A DNA stretch of 64,000 nt, from contig JBMNOP010000002.1 in the NCBI GenBank assembly GCA_050943135.1, positions 62,001 through 126,000 on the forward strand, in the 5' to 3' direction. Of the stretch, positions 9,190 through 18,206 are shown piece after piece. This DNA is from RUG695 sp050943135 (lineage in GTDB: Bacteria; Planctomycetota; Planctomycetia; Pirellulales; Thermoguttaceae). Position 1 is the stretch's first letter. Every line of letters begins with the position of its first letter. The notes beneath the pieces are model-generated. The model saw only the letters and a list, made by a program, of their open reading frames with translations. It was not told the DNA's origin and did not search any database. The position numbers and the translations under genes are program-made.

Positions 9190-9566
9190 TTATGCCGGAC
9201 AGCGGTAATTCAGAGCACCATGGCGACGCCGGTTGCAATGGAAATCGAACCAGGCCGCTAAACGGTCTTCAAGTTCCCAGACACTATCGTAATGATTCAG
9301 ATAAATCTCTTCGTATTTGACGGTTCGCCGGAGCCGTGCGATGAAGGCATTGTCCAAAGCACGTCCTCGGCTGATTCCGAACTCATGGGCGAAGCTGACG
9401 GCTTCCAAGTGCGGGGTGGTTCATATGGTACCGGTCAATGACTTTCATCAATCGAAGGTTCTCCGGACCGTCGCCCTGAGGTCGAAAGTAGAAGGTGGAT
9501 CGGGAAAGCCCGGCTTTCTTCATATTGTCGGGACACCGACAGACTTTCATCTTCCGGGTCAATCAT
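9190..9566 (-). pseudogene. IS3-family transposase OrfB, internally deleted
   Basis: The frame opens with MIDPEDESLSVSRQYE and, after a shift, continues with KAGLSRSTFYFRP and DRYHMNHPALGSRQLRP; these are N-terminal landmarks of IS3 OrfB. A jump then leads to the C-terminal rve_3-like part at 9190-9408 (SRGRALDNAFIARL, KYEEIYLNHY, RRRHGALNYRCPA). The central RNase H-like core carrying the first two acidic catalytic residues is gone. The position of the third, normally Glu in DNAxxE, reads Ala (DNAFIA). At least two frameshifts and one large deletion are needed to explain the sequence, so it is certainly inactive. Confidence 0.8.
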
Positions 9567-9688
9567 GCTACGGTGAGGTTTCAACCGAACCGGGCAGATT
9601 TTTTTCAACCAGTCGTTCTCAACGACTTCGTGGCGAGAACCACATTTGTTGCGGCCCCTTTTACAACAAGAGCTAACACATAATTACA

Positions 9689-9718
9689 GGCACTCCAAAC
9701 TTTACAGTCCGGAGTGCC
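9689..9718 (-). terminator. Hairpin after the 814-residue secreted protein
   Basis: An 8-bp perfect stem (GGCACTCC/GGAGTGCC) with a 14-base loop lies ~45 bases downstream of the stop codon of the minus-strand gene 9762-12206. The T-tract behind it is weak, so termination is plausible rather than certain. Confidence 0.45.
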
Positions 9719-9761
9719 CGCATGTTTTCATCCTTCCCGGAATGGACCGGAACAGGGGAAA

Positions 9762-12206
9762 TCAGAGGTCAATCAGAAGTTCGTCAATGAAAGTCTCATC
9801 GGTGAAGATTTCCGACCATTCGGCAGCCAGGGCTTCGGTCACGGTGAACGTGTATTCGATGTAATCGTTGTCATAATTGGATTGAGCAACCGCCTGGCGG
9901 CTATCGAGCTGTACCTTCATCGTATAGGTTCCGGCAGCCTGTTTCGGAATAACGAAATTGAATGATCCGGATTCTCCGGCTCCGAGCCCTGCGGCACAAT
10001 AACGATCATACCAATTAAGAACCGCGACACCATCGGAGTTCACAACCTGAACCTGGCTGTAAAAGTATTTCGGAATCAGAGTTTCGCCCTGGTTCATGTA
10101 GCTGACGGTGAAGACCGGCAGAACAGAGGTGGTGATTCCGGATTCGAAATCAACCGCATTACCGGTGATCTTATCGACCACCTGCACTCCGGTATTGACC
10201 AGATCGGCCATAGGAATAGTGAAGTCGATCGTATAGTAGTTCCCTTCGGGATCATGTTCCACAACGCCGCGGTTATCGAGCTGAACCTCGATCGTGTAGT
10301 TCCCTTCGGTCAACTTGGGCATCAGGAAGGAGAAAGCCCCGGAATCACCCTGTTCCAGCACGCCGCCGTTGTAGTAACGTTCATACCAGTCCCCGGCCGA
10401 GTTGAGAATCACATATTCGCCCGTATCGCTGTTCTTAACGCGAACAGCATTATAGAAATTCCCGAGCGAAGTCGCGTCAGGTCCGTTGTTGATGAACTGT
10501 ACCGTAACGATGGCCGTGTTGGTCGTCGTCATACCGGCATTGACAATATCAATAATTTCGTCGGTATATTTGTCGACGGCCGTAACACTACCCAGAACGA
10601 GATCGGAAACATGTGTTCCCTCAAACACACTGAATTTGTGTTCGGAGTAGTTATTGTTTTCGTTACCTTCAGCAACAACACCCCGATTATCAAGCTGCAC
10701 TTCGATGGTGTAGGACCCGACGGCCAGTCTCGGAATTGTGAACTTGAAGGTTCCGGAGTCACCCGTTCCGAGGTTACCGGTCGAGTAACGTTCATACCAA
10801 TTGCCTTCGGAATCTTTCAGGATATAGTCACCGGTCGTGTCGTTCCGGAGACGAACAGCACTGTAGAAGTACTTAAGATTGATCGGATCACCGGAATTGG
10901 TATACCTGACCGTGATAACTGCTGGTGTTCCGGCCTCAAGTCCGCCAGTGAAGATATCGATTACTTCGCCGCCAAGAGTGGCAGCAGTAACGGAAGTTGT
11001 GGAGAGATCAGGACCAGCCCCGGTAATCGTCACCACAGCTGATCCGTACCAGTCGCTGTGGTTGTCGCGGCTCACCTTCACGTAGGTTGTATAGGCGCCG
11101 ACATCGATATAGGAGGGGTTTTCCGTAAGATCATAGGTCTGACCGTCAGTCGAGTAAAGGACCGTATCAGTCACCTGAATACCGTTCACCGTGATCGCGT
11201 GGGCAGCACCATCATAATCGACCGTCACGCCGCTAAGCGAAACGTCGGTGATCGCAGCTTCGTTGATCGTAACCGTCGAAGAACCAGTCCAGTCCTGATA
11301 ACCGTCGCGGCTCACCTTCACGTAGGTTGTATAGGTGCCAACATCGATATAGGAGGGGTTTTCCGTAAGATCATAGGTCTGACCGTCGGTCGAGTAAAGG
11401 ACCGTATCAGTCACCTGAATGCCGTTCACCGTAATCGCGTGGGCAGCTCCGTCATAGGTTCCTTCCCATGACTCAAGTGTCACGTCGGTGATCATGGGAT
11501 CTTCCGAACCGGTAACCGTCACCGTAAGAAACGTCACGGGATTTCCATACTCGCGGGTTGTAGGATAATCTTCACGGGTAAATCCCCAATTGGCTTTTTC
11601 GACACCATTCTTGTTACGCGCCATTCCGGTACTGAATTCGTAGGTGCCCGAAGCATCAGCGGTAAAAGTTTGCGTTCCTACAAGTGCCCACTGGGTCTGA
11701 CCGTAAGATTCGGTCATACTTGCCGGGTTACCACCGAACGTCGAAATGTATTGGTCTGTCGAGAAATCATAACCATCGTTGCGCGTGTCGTTCGGATAAA
11801 GATTACTGGGAATATAGGCCCCCGGGGTGAATCCTGCGATATCAAAGTAAAGCGAACAGTAACCGCTCAGAATACCGTAGTCCGGATCGGTACTCTTGAT
11901 ATAAATCGAAACATAAACCGTATCACCAGCATCAACGGAAGTCAGTGTGTCCACGTCATCAACCTCGGCCGCGGCCGGGATGGTCTTCGATACAGAAATG
12001 CTGTTGATTACCGGACCATCCGCTACAGCTGCGAGAAGGATCGGTGCTTCGGCGCTTGCGTCCGCGGCTGCAAACGCCGCGGGGGAATCATCGACTCCCG
12101 TCGGGTTGATAGAAAGTAGGCACCTCGCCTCAAGGGTTTCCAAGCGCATCGACCGGTGCTTGTCGGAACGAACCTGGTGATTCCGCTTCTGGAATAAAAT
12201 ACTCAT
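9762..12206 (-). CDS. Secreted LEPR-XLL protein with MBG and CARDB repeats
   Basis: The start is placed at the ATG 12206, which follows GGGAG and lies 70-odd bases after a strong promoter; this gives 814 residues. The N-terminus is basic and carries RLETLEARCLLSIN (residues ~22-35). Residues ~60-230 form a beta-rich domain with a cohesin-like flavour (DTVYVSIYIKS). Two nearly identical ~80-residue MBG-like repeats follow (each with VLYSTDGQTYDLTENPSYID). Three CARDB-type repeats complete the protein; each has an ENNNYSEH- or NYDNDY-like segment preceded by YTIEVQLDNRGV or a variant. There is no dockerin and no catalytic motif. It is probably an adhesive or structural surface protein. The MBG repeat also occurs in the giant protein at 3226-6306, which supports a common origin of the set. 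Confidence 0.8.
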   Translation of the reverse strand: MSILFQKRNHQVRSDKHRSMRLETLEARCLLSINPTGVDDSPAAFAAADASAEAPILLAAVADGPVINSISVSKTIPAAAEVDDVDTLTSVDAGDTVYVSIYIKSTDPDYGILSGYCSLYFDIAGFTPGAYIPSNLYPNDTRNDGYDFSTDQYISTFGGNPASMTESYGQTQWALVGTQTFTADASGTYEFSTGMARNKNGVEKANWGFTREDYPTTREYGNPVTFLTVTVTGSEDPMITDVTLESWEGTYDGAAHAITVNGIQVTDTVLYSTDGQTYDLTENPSYIDVGTYTTYVKVSRDGYQDWTGSSTVTINEAAITDVSLSGVTVDYDGAAHAITVNGIQVTDTVLYSTDGQTYDLTENPSYIDVGAYTTYVKVSRDNHSDWYGSAVVTITGAGPDLSTTSVTAATLGGEVIDIFTGGLEAGTPAVITVRYTNSGDPINLKYFYSAVRLRNDTTGDYILKDSEGNWYERYSTGNLGTGDSGTFKFTIPRLAVGSYTIEVQLDNRGVVAEGNENNNYSEHKFSVFEGTHVSDLVLGSVTAVDKYTDEIIDIVNAGMTTTNTAIVTVQFINNGPDATSLGNFYNAVRVKNSDTGEYVILNSAGDWYERYYNGGVLEQGDSGAFSFLMPKLTEGNYTIEVQLDNRGVVEHDPEGNYYTIDFTIPMADLVNTGVQVVDKITGNAVDFESGITTSVLPVFTVSYMNQGETLIPKYFYSQVQVVNSDGVAVLNWYDRYCAAGLGAGESGSFNFVIPKQAAGTYTMKVQLDSRQAVAQSNYDNDYIEYTFTVTEALAAEWSEIFTDETFIDELLIDL
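11064..11216. repeat. Direct repeat, copy A (internal to gene)
   Basis: A ~153-bp segment is nearly identical to 11304-11456, at a spacing of exactly 240 bases. Only a few silent or conservative changes separate the copies, so the duplication is recent or maintained by gene conversion. It encodes one MBG-like repeat. Confidence 0.85.
11304..11456. repeat. Direct repeat, copy B (internal to gene)
   Basis: This is the second copy of the 153-bp unit at 11064-11216, within the same reading frame and in the same orientation. Confidence 0.85.
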
Positions 12207-12282
12207 ACTAAAACTCCCAATCCCGAAATAAAATGTGGAAACAATGTTCAAGAGTTCAAAATGTACAAACCCACCCGGGCTG

Positions 12283-12311
12283 ATTATAGAGGAACATTCC
12301 GGGAAAGTCAA
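12283..12311 (-). promoter_or_regulatory. Sigma-70-like promoter for the 814-residue protein
   Basis: On the minus strand a -35 box TTGACT (12306-12311) and a -10 box TATAAT (12283-12288) are separated by 17 bases. Transcription would start near 12276, about 70 bases before the ATG at 12206. It helps to exclude the longer reading frame that begins at 12311. Confidence 0.75.
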
Positions 12312-12413
12312 CGTTTTTACGGAGTAAAAAACATTTTCTACTCTTTCCGCCTGCTAAAAAAATACGGCGACAAAAAACATTGGATCCCTCTCAAAGTGCC
12401 ATCGATTTTCCGA

Positions 12414-12442
12414 TTGACATTGATGTCGAAGCAGGATAGAAT
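12414..12442 (+). promoter_or_regulatory. Sigma-70-like promoter for kdsD
   Basis: The -35 box TTGACA (12414-12419) and -10 box TAGAAT (12437-12442) are 17 bases apart. The predicted start near 12449 leaves a leader of about 128 bases before the kdsD ATG. Apart from this and the diverging promoter at 12283-12311, I see nothing in the gap 12207-12576. Confidence 0.7.
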
Positions 12443-12576
12443 TACGCGAACAGGTTATGATATACCCGAATTTCTCTTTCCCGTCGATAGAGCTATATCC
12501 CCGGCCAACAGGGACGGATTAATCGGACCAGAGAACCGGAAACTCCATTGTCATCGATCACAAGGAGAGGGAGAAC

Positions 12577-13545
12577 ATGTACGACCCCAATCAAATACTT
12601 GACGCGGCGCGTAGTGTCTTGCGCCAAGAGAGCTCTGCCATCGCAGCGCATGCCGAAACTCTCGACTCGTCATTCTGTGATGCACTTTCACTTTTGCTTG
12701 ACTGTTCGGGCAACGTCATCATCTCCGGAATGGGAAAAGCCGGCTTGATTGGCCGGAAGATGGCCGCAACCTTCGCTTCGACCGGCACCCCGGCCTCTTT
12801 TCTTCACCCCGCCGAGGCAATCCATGGTGATTTAGGCCGAATCCGTAAAAACGATCTTGTGCTAATCCTATCGAACAGCGGTGAGACGGAAGAAGTTCTC
12901 AGAATCATTCCTTCTCTCAAGGAATTCGGGACCCCGATTATCTCGATCACGAAGGCCGGATCGTCACTGGCTCGATCTTCCGACACGGTTTTAGGAATCG
13001 CCATCCAAAACGAGGCCGGCCATCTCAACTTGGCGCCGAGTAACAGCACGGCCGTTATGTTGGCGTTGGGGGACGCGCTGGCCTTTGCCGTCAGCGAAAA
13101 TCGATCGTTTGGGGAAGAGGACTTCGCCAAATTCCACCCCGGAGGAACCCTCGGAATGAAACTGAGTCCTGTGGAAAATCACATGCGCCCACTGGCGGAA
13201 TGTCGTATCGCCAAAACGGGAAGAACGGTACAGGAAACTCTCGAAGAGAGCAATATTCCCGGGCGGAGAACAGGAGTCATTTTGCTGGTTCGCGATGATT
13301 TTACCCTTGCCGGAATCTTCACCGACAGCGACTTTACCAAGCTCATCGCCCAAAAGGGGGGAGCAGCTCTTTCGATGATCATAGATGATGTGATGATCAG
13401 GACCCCAAAGAATGTACATATCGGTGACAAAATGGCGCAGGCAATCGAACTGCTCGAAGCGACAAAAATCAGCCAATTACCGGTTCTTGACACGGAGGAA
13501 CACCCGGTCGGGATCCTTGACAAGACCGACCTAAGGATCGGGTAG
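12577..13545 (+). CDS. kdsD: Arabinose-5-phosphate isomerase
   Basis: The enzyme converts ribulose 5-phosphate to arabinose 5-phosphate, the first step of Kdo synthesis for LPS. The 322-residue protein has an N-terminal SIS domain (residues ~35-180) with SGMGKAGLIGRKMA, an SNSGETEE phosphosugar motif and the family signatures HLNLAPSNSTAVMLALGDAL and FHPGGTLG. Two CBS repeats fill ~205-320. This order and length match KdsD/KpsF proteins. AGGAGAGGGAGAAC before the ATG is a good ribosome binding site. The kdsA gene, two steps later in the same pathway, lies next to it in the opposite direction with only 47 bases between the stop codons. Confidence 0.93.
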   Translation: MYDPNQILDAARSVLRQESSAIAAHAETLDSSFCDALSLLLDCSGNVIISGMGKAGLIGRKMAATFASTGTPASFLHPAEAIHGDLGRIRKNDLVLILSNSGETEEVLRIIPSLKEFGTPIISITKAGSSLARSSDTVLGIAIQNEAGHLNLAPSNSTAVMLALGDALAFAVSENRSFGEEDFAKFHPGGTLGMKLSPVENHMRPLAECRIAKTGRTVQETLEESNIPGRRTGVILLVRDDFTLAGIFTDSDFTKLIAQKGGAALSMIIDDVMIRTPKNVHIGDKMAQAIELLEATKISQLPVLDTEEHPVGILDKTDLRIG

Positions 13546-13592
13546 AAGGACTTCTTTCCGATATCGTGCCAAAAGCCCACCCACGCGGAAAA

Positions 13593-14450
13593 TTATTCCC
13601 CATTCAGCTCGACAGCCGTTCGGATGGAAAGGACCGTTTGCATCAACCGAGGAAGTTCGGTCAGTGGGATCATGTTTGCCGCATCGCTCGGAGAAAGCCG
13701 CGGTTCGGGGAGCGTTTCCAAAAAGAGGGCATCTATTCCGACCGCGGCTGCGGCGCGGGCAAGCGGGAAAACAAACTCGCGCCGCCCCCAGGTCTTATCT
13801 CCGGCGCCCCCGGGCTCCTGAACAGAATGTGTTGCATCAAACGCGACGGCAGTGCCAAGCCCCTGCATTACGGCCAGACCGCGAAAATCGTTGACAAGCC
13901 GTCCGTACCCGAAAAAGGTCCCCCGTTCCCCCAAGAGAATATCGCGACAACCGGCGGATTCGAGTTTCCCGACGACATAAGCCATATCTTCCGGTGCCAT
14001 AAACTGCCCTTTTTTCACATGGACCGGACGCCCTGTTTCGGCGGCGGCAATCAGCAAATCGGTCTGCCGTGAAAGAAAGGCCGGGATCTGAATCAGATCG
14101 CAGACCTCGGCAACCGGTGCCGCCTGGGACGGTTCGTGAATGTCTGTTGTTACGGGGAGCCCGGTTCGCCTTTTTACCTCAGCCAAAAGCTCCAAGCCGC
14201 GTCGGAGTCCCGGTCCGCGATAGGACCGGACACTGGTGCGGTTCGCCTTATCGAACGACCCCTTAAAGACGAGGTTAAACAGTAATCCTTTGTATTCAAG
14301 TGTCTTTTGAATTTCGGTGAGTTCCAACGCGGTGGGAAGGGATGTCTCCTCTTGCAATACACAAGGACCGGCAATCAAGAGGAGCGGCTGCCCCTTACCG
14401 CAACCTATCTTTGGGGATGAAGAACCGATAAAAAAAGGGTTATTCGGCAT
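13593..14450 (-). CDS. kdsA: 3-deoxy-8-phosphooctulonate synthase
   Basis: The enzyme condenses phosphoenolpyruvate with arabinose 5-phosphate to give Kdo 8-phosphate. The 285-residue TIM-barrel protein shows LLLIAGPCVLQ near the N-terminus, FKGSFDKANRTS, and VTTDIHEPSQAAPVAEVCD in the middle. Later come IQIPAFLSRQTDLL, KKGQFMAPEDM and FDATHSVQEPGG, all typical of KdsA. GGGAGCA precedes the ATG. It converges on kdsD, so the two Kdo genes cluster without sharing a transcript. Together with lnt and the porin they imply a Kdo-containing outer membrane. Confidence 0.95.
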   Translation of the reverse strand: MPNNPFFIGSSSPKIGCGKGQPLLLIAGPCVLQEETSLPTALELTEIQKTLEYKGLLFNLVFKGSFDKANRTSVRSYRGPGLRRGLELLAEVKRRTGLPVTTDIHEPSQAAPVAEVCDLIQIPAFLSRQTDLLIAAAETGRPVHVKKGQFMAPEDMAYVVGKLESAGCRDILLGERGTFFGYGRLVNDFRGLAVMQGLGTAVAFDATHSVQEPGGAGDKTWGRREFVFPLARAAAAVGIDALFLETLPEPRLSPSDAANMIPLTELPRLMQTVLSIRTAVELNGE

Positions 14451-14488
14451 AACTGCTCCCTCAATACCCCTCTGAGATTTACGCCTCG

Positions 14489-15916
14489 TTAAGATTGATA
14501 CCCGTCGTGCGCAGCGGAAACGTCTTCGGAATCAATCAATCTCATTCCCATCCACGTTCCTCCGATAAAACGCAGGAAAAAGATGGTCCCCATCAGACTG
14601 ATAAATCCCGTCAGAACCGTCCAGCACCAATAGACGCCGAAATGAAAAAAACTCACTCCCAACCATAGGAACACGGTGAGAAACGGCACAAACACCAGGG
14701 TTGTGATCATTACGAACTTCGTATCTCCCGCCCCACGAATGGCCGAACAGAAGATAATGTTGATTGTATCAAAAAAGAGGTAAATCGCAACAAAACGCAA
14801 AAGATTTTTCGTCAGGGAATAATAGGGGGCAAACTCTTCGGGATTTCCTGACGCGTAGACAGAAAGAAAAATCTCTGGTGCCAAAAGAAAAAGAAGAACA
14901 AAAAAACCGGTAAAGAGTATCCCCAGGGCCCCGGCCGAATAGGTGGATCGCCTCGCCAATCGGGAATCCCCTTCTCCGAGCGCGTTCCCGACCATCGTCA
15001 TAACCGCCGTTCCAATCCCAACAACGGGAAGGAAGGTCATCGCATTAAGATTGACCGCCACTGCGCTTGCCGTCGCGACAACATCGCCCAGTTGCCCCAA
15101 AAGGAAGACAAAAAGGGTAAACGACAATGTTTCGAGGAAATTTTCGCACCCACCCATTCCGCCATACCTCAATAACGCACAAAGTTCGGACGGAAGAATG
15201 CGGCATCCGTGCCAAAACCCGTAAACAGAGCCGGAGCGGAATTCATCGATAAGGACCAAGACAAAAAGGATCAGGAAACGTAATATCTGACAAATCGACG
15301 TTGCCAAAGCCGCGCCGGCAATCCCCATTCTCGGAAAGCGCAGTACACCGAAAATCATTATGTAGTTGAGTACCATGTTCAATAAGACCGCTGCCAGGCT
15401 GACGGTCATGACGGTTTTCATCTTTTTTCGGCCGACAAAAAAGGCTTCCAGTGCTTGGGAGGCGATGACAAAACCGATTCCCCATAAGGACCAATAAAAG
15501 TAGGTTTTTTGTAATTCGATTACTTCGGGAGCGTGGTCAAAAAGCCGGAAAATCTGGCCTGTCCAGGGATAGACCAGGAAAAAAAGAGGCGTGACGGCAA
15601 TCCCGAGGAAAATCCCTTGCCAAACAAGCCGACCGATCCGCCCATATTCTTTCGCGCCATTGTATTGCGAGACAAAGGCTACGGCGTAAGCGACAATGCT
15701 AAACGGAAATGAAGCGAGTGCCCAAATGAATTGGCCGCTGGCGAATGCCGCGCCGACAGTCATAGGATCGTACCAGGCAAGAAAAACTCGGTCGGCAAAC
15801 TGCATCACGGCAAGGGAACCGGCCGAAATGATCATCGGAAATGCCAAACGTAAGACTTCCGAACCACCGCCACGTGATTTCCACCAAAGCAAGAATTTTC
15901 TTTTAAGTTCACGCAT
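14489..15916 (-). CDS. MATE-family multidrug/metabolite exporter
   Basis: The 475-residue protein has about twelve hydrophobic segments in two similar halves, the layout of MATE antiporters. Landmarks are the first-half FADRVFLAWYDPMTVGAAFA and the second-half segment with VGIGTAVMTMVGNALGEGD. It exports drugs or metabolites in exchange for Na+ or H+; the substrate cannot be deduced. Its start lies nine bases after the stop of the ABC-F gene, and both are on the minus strand, so they form an operon. Pairing a translation-protecting ABC-F with an exporter could fit antibiotic tolerance, but that is inference. Confidence 0.85.
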   Translation of the reverse strand: MRELKRKFLLWWKSRGGGSEVLRLAFPMIISAGSLAVMQFADRVFLAWYDPMTVGAAFASGQFIWALASFPFSIVAYAVAFVSQYNGAKEYGRIGRLVWQGIFLGIAVTPLFFLVYPWTGQIFRLFDHAPEVIELQKTYFYWSLWGIGFVIASQALEAFFVGRKKMKTVMTVSLAAVLLNMVLNYIMIFGVLRFPRMGIAGAALATSICQILRFLILFVLVLIDEFRSGSVYGFWHGCRILPSELCALLRYGGMGGCENFLETLSFTLFVFLLGQLGDVVATASAVAVNLNAMTFLPVVGIGTAVMTMVGNALGEGDSRLARRSTYSAGALGILFTGFFVLLFLLAPEIFLSVYASGNPEEFAPYYSLTKNLLRFVAIYLFFDTINIIFCSAIRGAGDTKFVMITTLVFVPFLTVFLWLGVSFFHFGVYWCWTVLTGFISLMGTIFFLRFIGGTWMGMRLIDSEDVSAAHDGYQS

Positions 15917-15925
15917 CGGGCGGCT

Positions 15926-18019
15926 TCAGTTGAGCTCGGTTGCTTCTTCCCAATGTTCGTAAAGCGTCTTGAGAAGCTCCTGTTCCTCGACAAGTTCGGC
16001 CGTCAGACAGCGCACGAGGTCACCGTCACGGAGTGTTTCGGGATTGACCAGTTCCTCGTTGAGTGTCATGACGCGGGTTTCGCGCACAAAGATTTCCTCC
16101 TCCAGATCGCTGACCTTTCGATAGGGAAACTTTCGCTGCTTTTTCTTCTTCTTCTGTTTCGATGGGTGTTTCCCCAACGTATCGTGGATCGACTTCTTTC
16201 CGGTCTCTCCGGCACGTTCTTTTCGAATCCGTTCGGAAGAATGACGGTCGGACAACGGTTTTTCAACCCGCTCTTTATCGCTTGGTTTTATGTGCGCTTT
16301 CTCGGTGGTTCTCTTCATTTCAGCACGTTTCGATGCCGACGTTTCCCCGATCGGTCCGACAGCCCCGGTGGCAAGAGCACCGTCAAGGAAGGGATCGGCT
16401 ATAAGGCTTTTGGCCACCATGTCACGAAACGTGGTATAGTTCCCTTCCAAAACCAAAAAGCGTGCGTTGGGCTGGATAATCAAAAGGTGGTCGGCGGTCC
16501 GGTCGACAAAATAACGGTCGTGGCTGATGAAGAGAACCGTCCCTCCGAAATTTTTGAGGGCTTTTTCGAGCGCCGAACGAGCCCAAAGGTCAAGGTGGTT
16601 CGTCGGCTCGTCGAGGACGAGAACATTAGCATCTTCGGCAGCCAATTTGGCAAGCGCCGCTCGACATCTCTGCCCCCCGCTCAGACTGCCGACATTTTGG
16701 ATCTGCTGATCCTGCGTCAAGCCAAACGCCCCCAGAAGTTTTCGGCGCGGAAGTTCTTCAAAGACTTTTCCGACGGGACGAATTGCCTCGACCACCGGAA
16801 TCGAATCGTCAAGCACATGCAGATGCTGGTCGAAGTAACCGATCTTTACCCCTTGTCCGATTTTGACTCGGCCGTGATTCGGAGCGAGTTCCCCGATCAA
16901 GCATTTCAAAAGGGTTGTTTTTCCACAGCCGTTCGGCCCGATAATCGCCCAACGTTCACCTTGCTGAATAGTGAATGTCAAATCTTTGAAGAGGGGTCTT
17001 CCGCTGAACCCTTTGGTCAGTTCTTCGACCCGAAAAACAATATCACCCGTACGGCTCGGTTTCGGAAACGAGAACGAGGGAGTCTGAATATTTCGCGGAA
17101 GTTCGGCCGGATTGGCCTCCAGGTGTTCAAGTTTCTTCCTCCGGTCCTCGGCTTGAGCGGCTTTCATCCCATAGTGGTGGCGACGGATAAAATCTTTCGC
17201 CTTCTCAACCTCTTCCACATACTTTTCATAGGTTCGGGACTGAACCAGAAGTCGGTCTTCTTTCAACGTTAGGTACTTGGTGAAATTCCCGGGATAGTCG
17301 TCCACCGTACCGAAATAGAGCTCAAGGGTTCGGTTGGTAACCCGATCAAGAAAATAACGGTCATGACTAACGAGAATCACCGCGGCCGTCGTTGTCCGAA
17401 GAAATTCTTCGAGCCATTCGGTAGCCCTCAAGTCGAGGTGGTTCGACGGCTCGTCGAGGAGCATGATATCAGGTTCGGCCAAAAGAAGTTTCGCCAAACC
17501 GAGCCTATTCAGTTCCCCTCCGCTGAAAGTTTCGATTTTCTGGTCAAACTCGCTATCCGTAAAACCGACACCGTGCAAGATCTGTTCGACCCGATAATCG
17601 AGATTGTAGGCGTTCTTACGGGTCAGCTCTTCGTGAATCCGATCGTACCGTCTGGCCAAGCGATCTCGCTCTGACTCATCCGTCACTTCGCCAAGCCGGC
17701 ATGCAATTCGTTCGGCCTCTTCCTGAATGGCAATCAGGTGCGAAAGCGCATCTCGCGCCTCATCAACCAGTGTCCGACCGACAGTGATTTCGGGACGCTG
17801 TTCCAGATACCCGATTATCGTGTCGGCCGACTTTTCAATCGATCCGCGTTCGGTTTCATCTTTTCCGGCGAGGATGTTGAGTAGCGTTGTCTTCCCGCAA
17901 CCGTTTGGCCCTACCAAACCGATTTTGTCCCCTTCCCGAACCTGGAATGAGACATCGGCCAGGACCGGTTCAGGTCCGTAATGCTTTCGTAGTTCGCTTA
18001 CGCTTAGTATGACTGCCAT
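15926..18019 (-). CDS. ABC-F family ATPase (Uup/EttA-like), ribosome-associated
   Basis: Two ABC ATPase domains sit on one 697-residue chain without membrane segments. Each has a Walker A GPNGCGKTT. The signature motifs are FSGGELNRLGLAKLLL and LSGGQRCRAALAKL, and the Walker B parts are LLDEPSNHLDL and VLDEPTNHLDL. A linker of about 80 residues between the domains corresponds to the P-site tRNA interaction motif. The C-terminal ~140 residues are very basic and then form a probable coiled coil (DLEEEIFVRETR onward), as in Uup-type proteins that also bind nucleic acid. ABC-F proteins act on the ribosome, in translation factor or antibiotic-protection roles. The gene leads a two-gene operon with the MATE exporter. 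Confidence 0.88.
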   Translation of the reverse strand: MAVILSVSELRKHYGPEPVLADVSFQVREGDKIGLVGPNGCGKTTLLNILAGKDETERGSIEKSADTIIGYLEQRPEITVGRTLVDEARDALSHLIAIQEEAERIACRLGEVTDESERDRLARRYDRIHEELTRKNAYNLDYRVEQILHGVGFTDSEFDQKIETFSGGELNRLGLAKLLLAEPDIMLLDEPSNHLDLRATEWLEEFLRTTTAAVILVSHDRYFLDRVTNRTLELYFGTVDDYPGNFTKYLTLKEDRLLVQSRTYEKYVEEVEKAKDFIRRHHYGMKAAQAEDRRKKLEHLEANPAELPRNIQTPSFSFPKPSRTGDIVFRVEELTKGFSGRPLFKDLTFTIQQGERWAIIGPNGCGKTTLLKCLIGELAPNHGRVKIGQGVKIGYFDQHLHVLDDSIPVVEAIRPVGKVFEELPRRKLLGAFGLTQDQQIQNVGSLSGGQRCRAALAKLAAEDANVLVLDEPTNHLDLWARSALEKALKNFGGTVLFISHDRYFVDRTADHLLIIQPNARFLVLEGNYTTFRDMVAKSLIADPFLDGALATGAVGPIGETSASKRAEMKRTTEKAHIKPSDKERVEKPLSDRHSSERIRKERAGETGKKSIHDTLGKHPSKQKKKKKQRKFPYRKVSDLEEEIFVRETRVMTLNEELVNPETLRDGDLVRCLTAELVEEQELLKTLYEHWEEATELN

Positions 18020-18136
18020 AAAGTATCACTGTTTGCTCAGATGGGTAGCGGCTGGGAGCCTTATTTTACCCAAAAAAGGTAAAACTCCAATACCTTGGCC
18101 CCCCTTCCCCTTCGAGTGCAGCGGAGATCATTTGCC

Positions 18137-18165
18137 TTGCAAACTCTCTGAAATCTTGTTATACT
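18137..18165 (+). promoter_or_regulatory. Promoter for the SUMF1-domain gene
   Basis: TTGCAA (18137-18142) and TATACT (18160-18165) are 17 bases apart, ~42 bases before the ATG at 18207. This excludes the longer frame that opens at 18009. Confidence 0.6.
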
Positions 18166-18206
18166 CCGGCGGAAATGCACCTTGTTATTCCCTGGGAGAC
18201 TCCCTT

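Larger units (their letters stand above)
8999..9640 (-). mobile_element. Decayed IS3-family insertion sequence
   Basis: On the minus strand this stretch holds the tail of an OrfA-like frame (EVVENDWLKKI, around 9590-9635), the start of OrfB at 9566 and the end of OrfB at 9190. At 8999-9023 the plus strand reads TGAGGTGGTCCC... ending in GGACA, which resembles an IS3-family terminal repeat. The other end is not recognisable, and the N-terminal part of OrfA is missing. The element is therefore a fragment and cannot move by itself. Confidence 0.7.

Noticed and set aside
8874..9320. 148-codon plus-strand frame over the lnt end and IS region
   Set aside because: It reads through the palindrome and the reverse of the transposase remnant; no protein-like pattern.
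15953..17272. 439-codon plus-strand open frame opposite the ABC-F gene
   Set aside because: It is fully antisense to a gene with two complete ATPase motif sets; its own translation has no domain and shows composition expected of a shadow frame.
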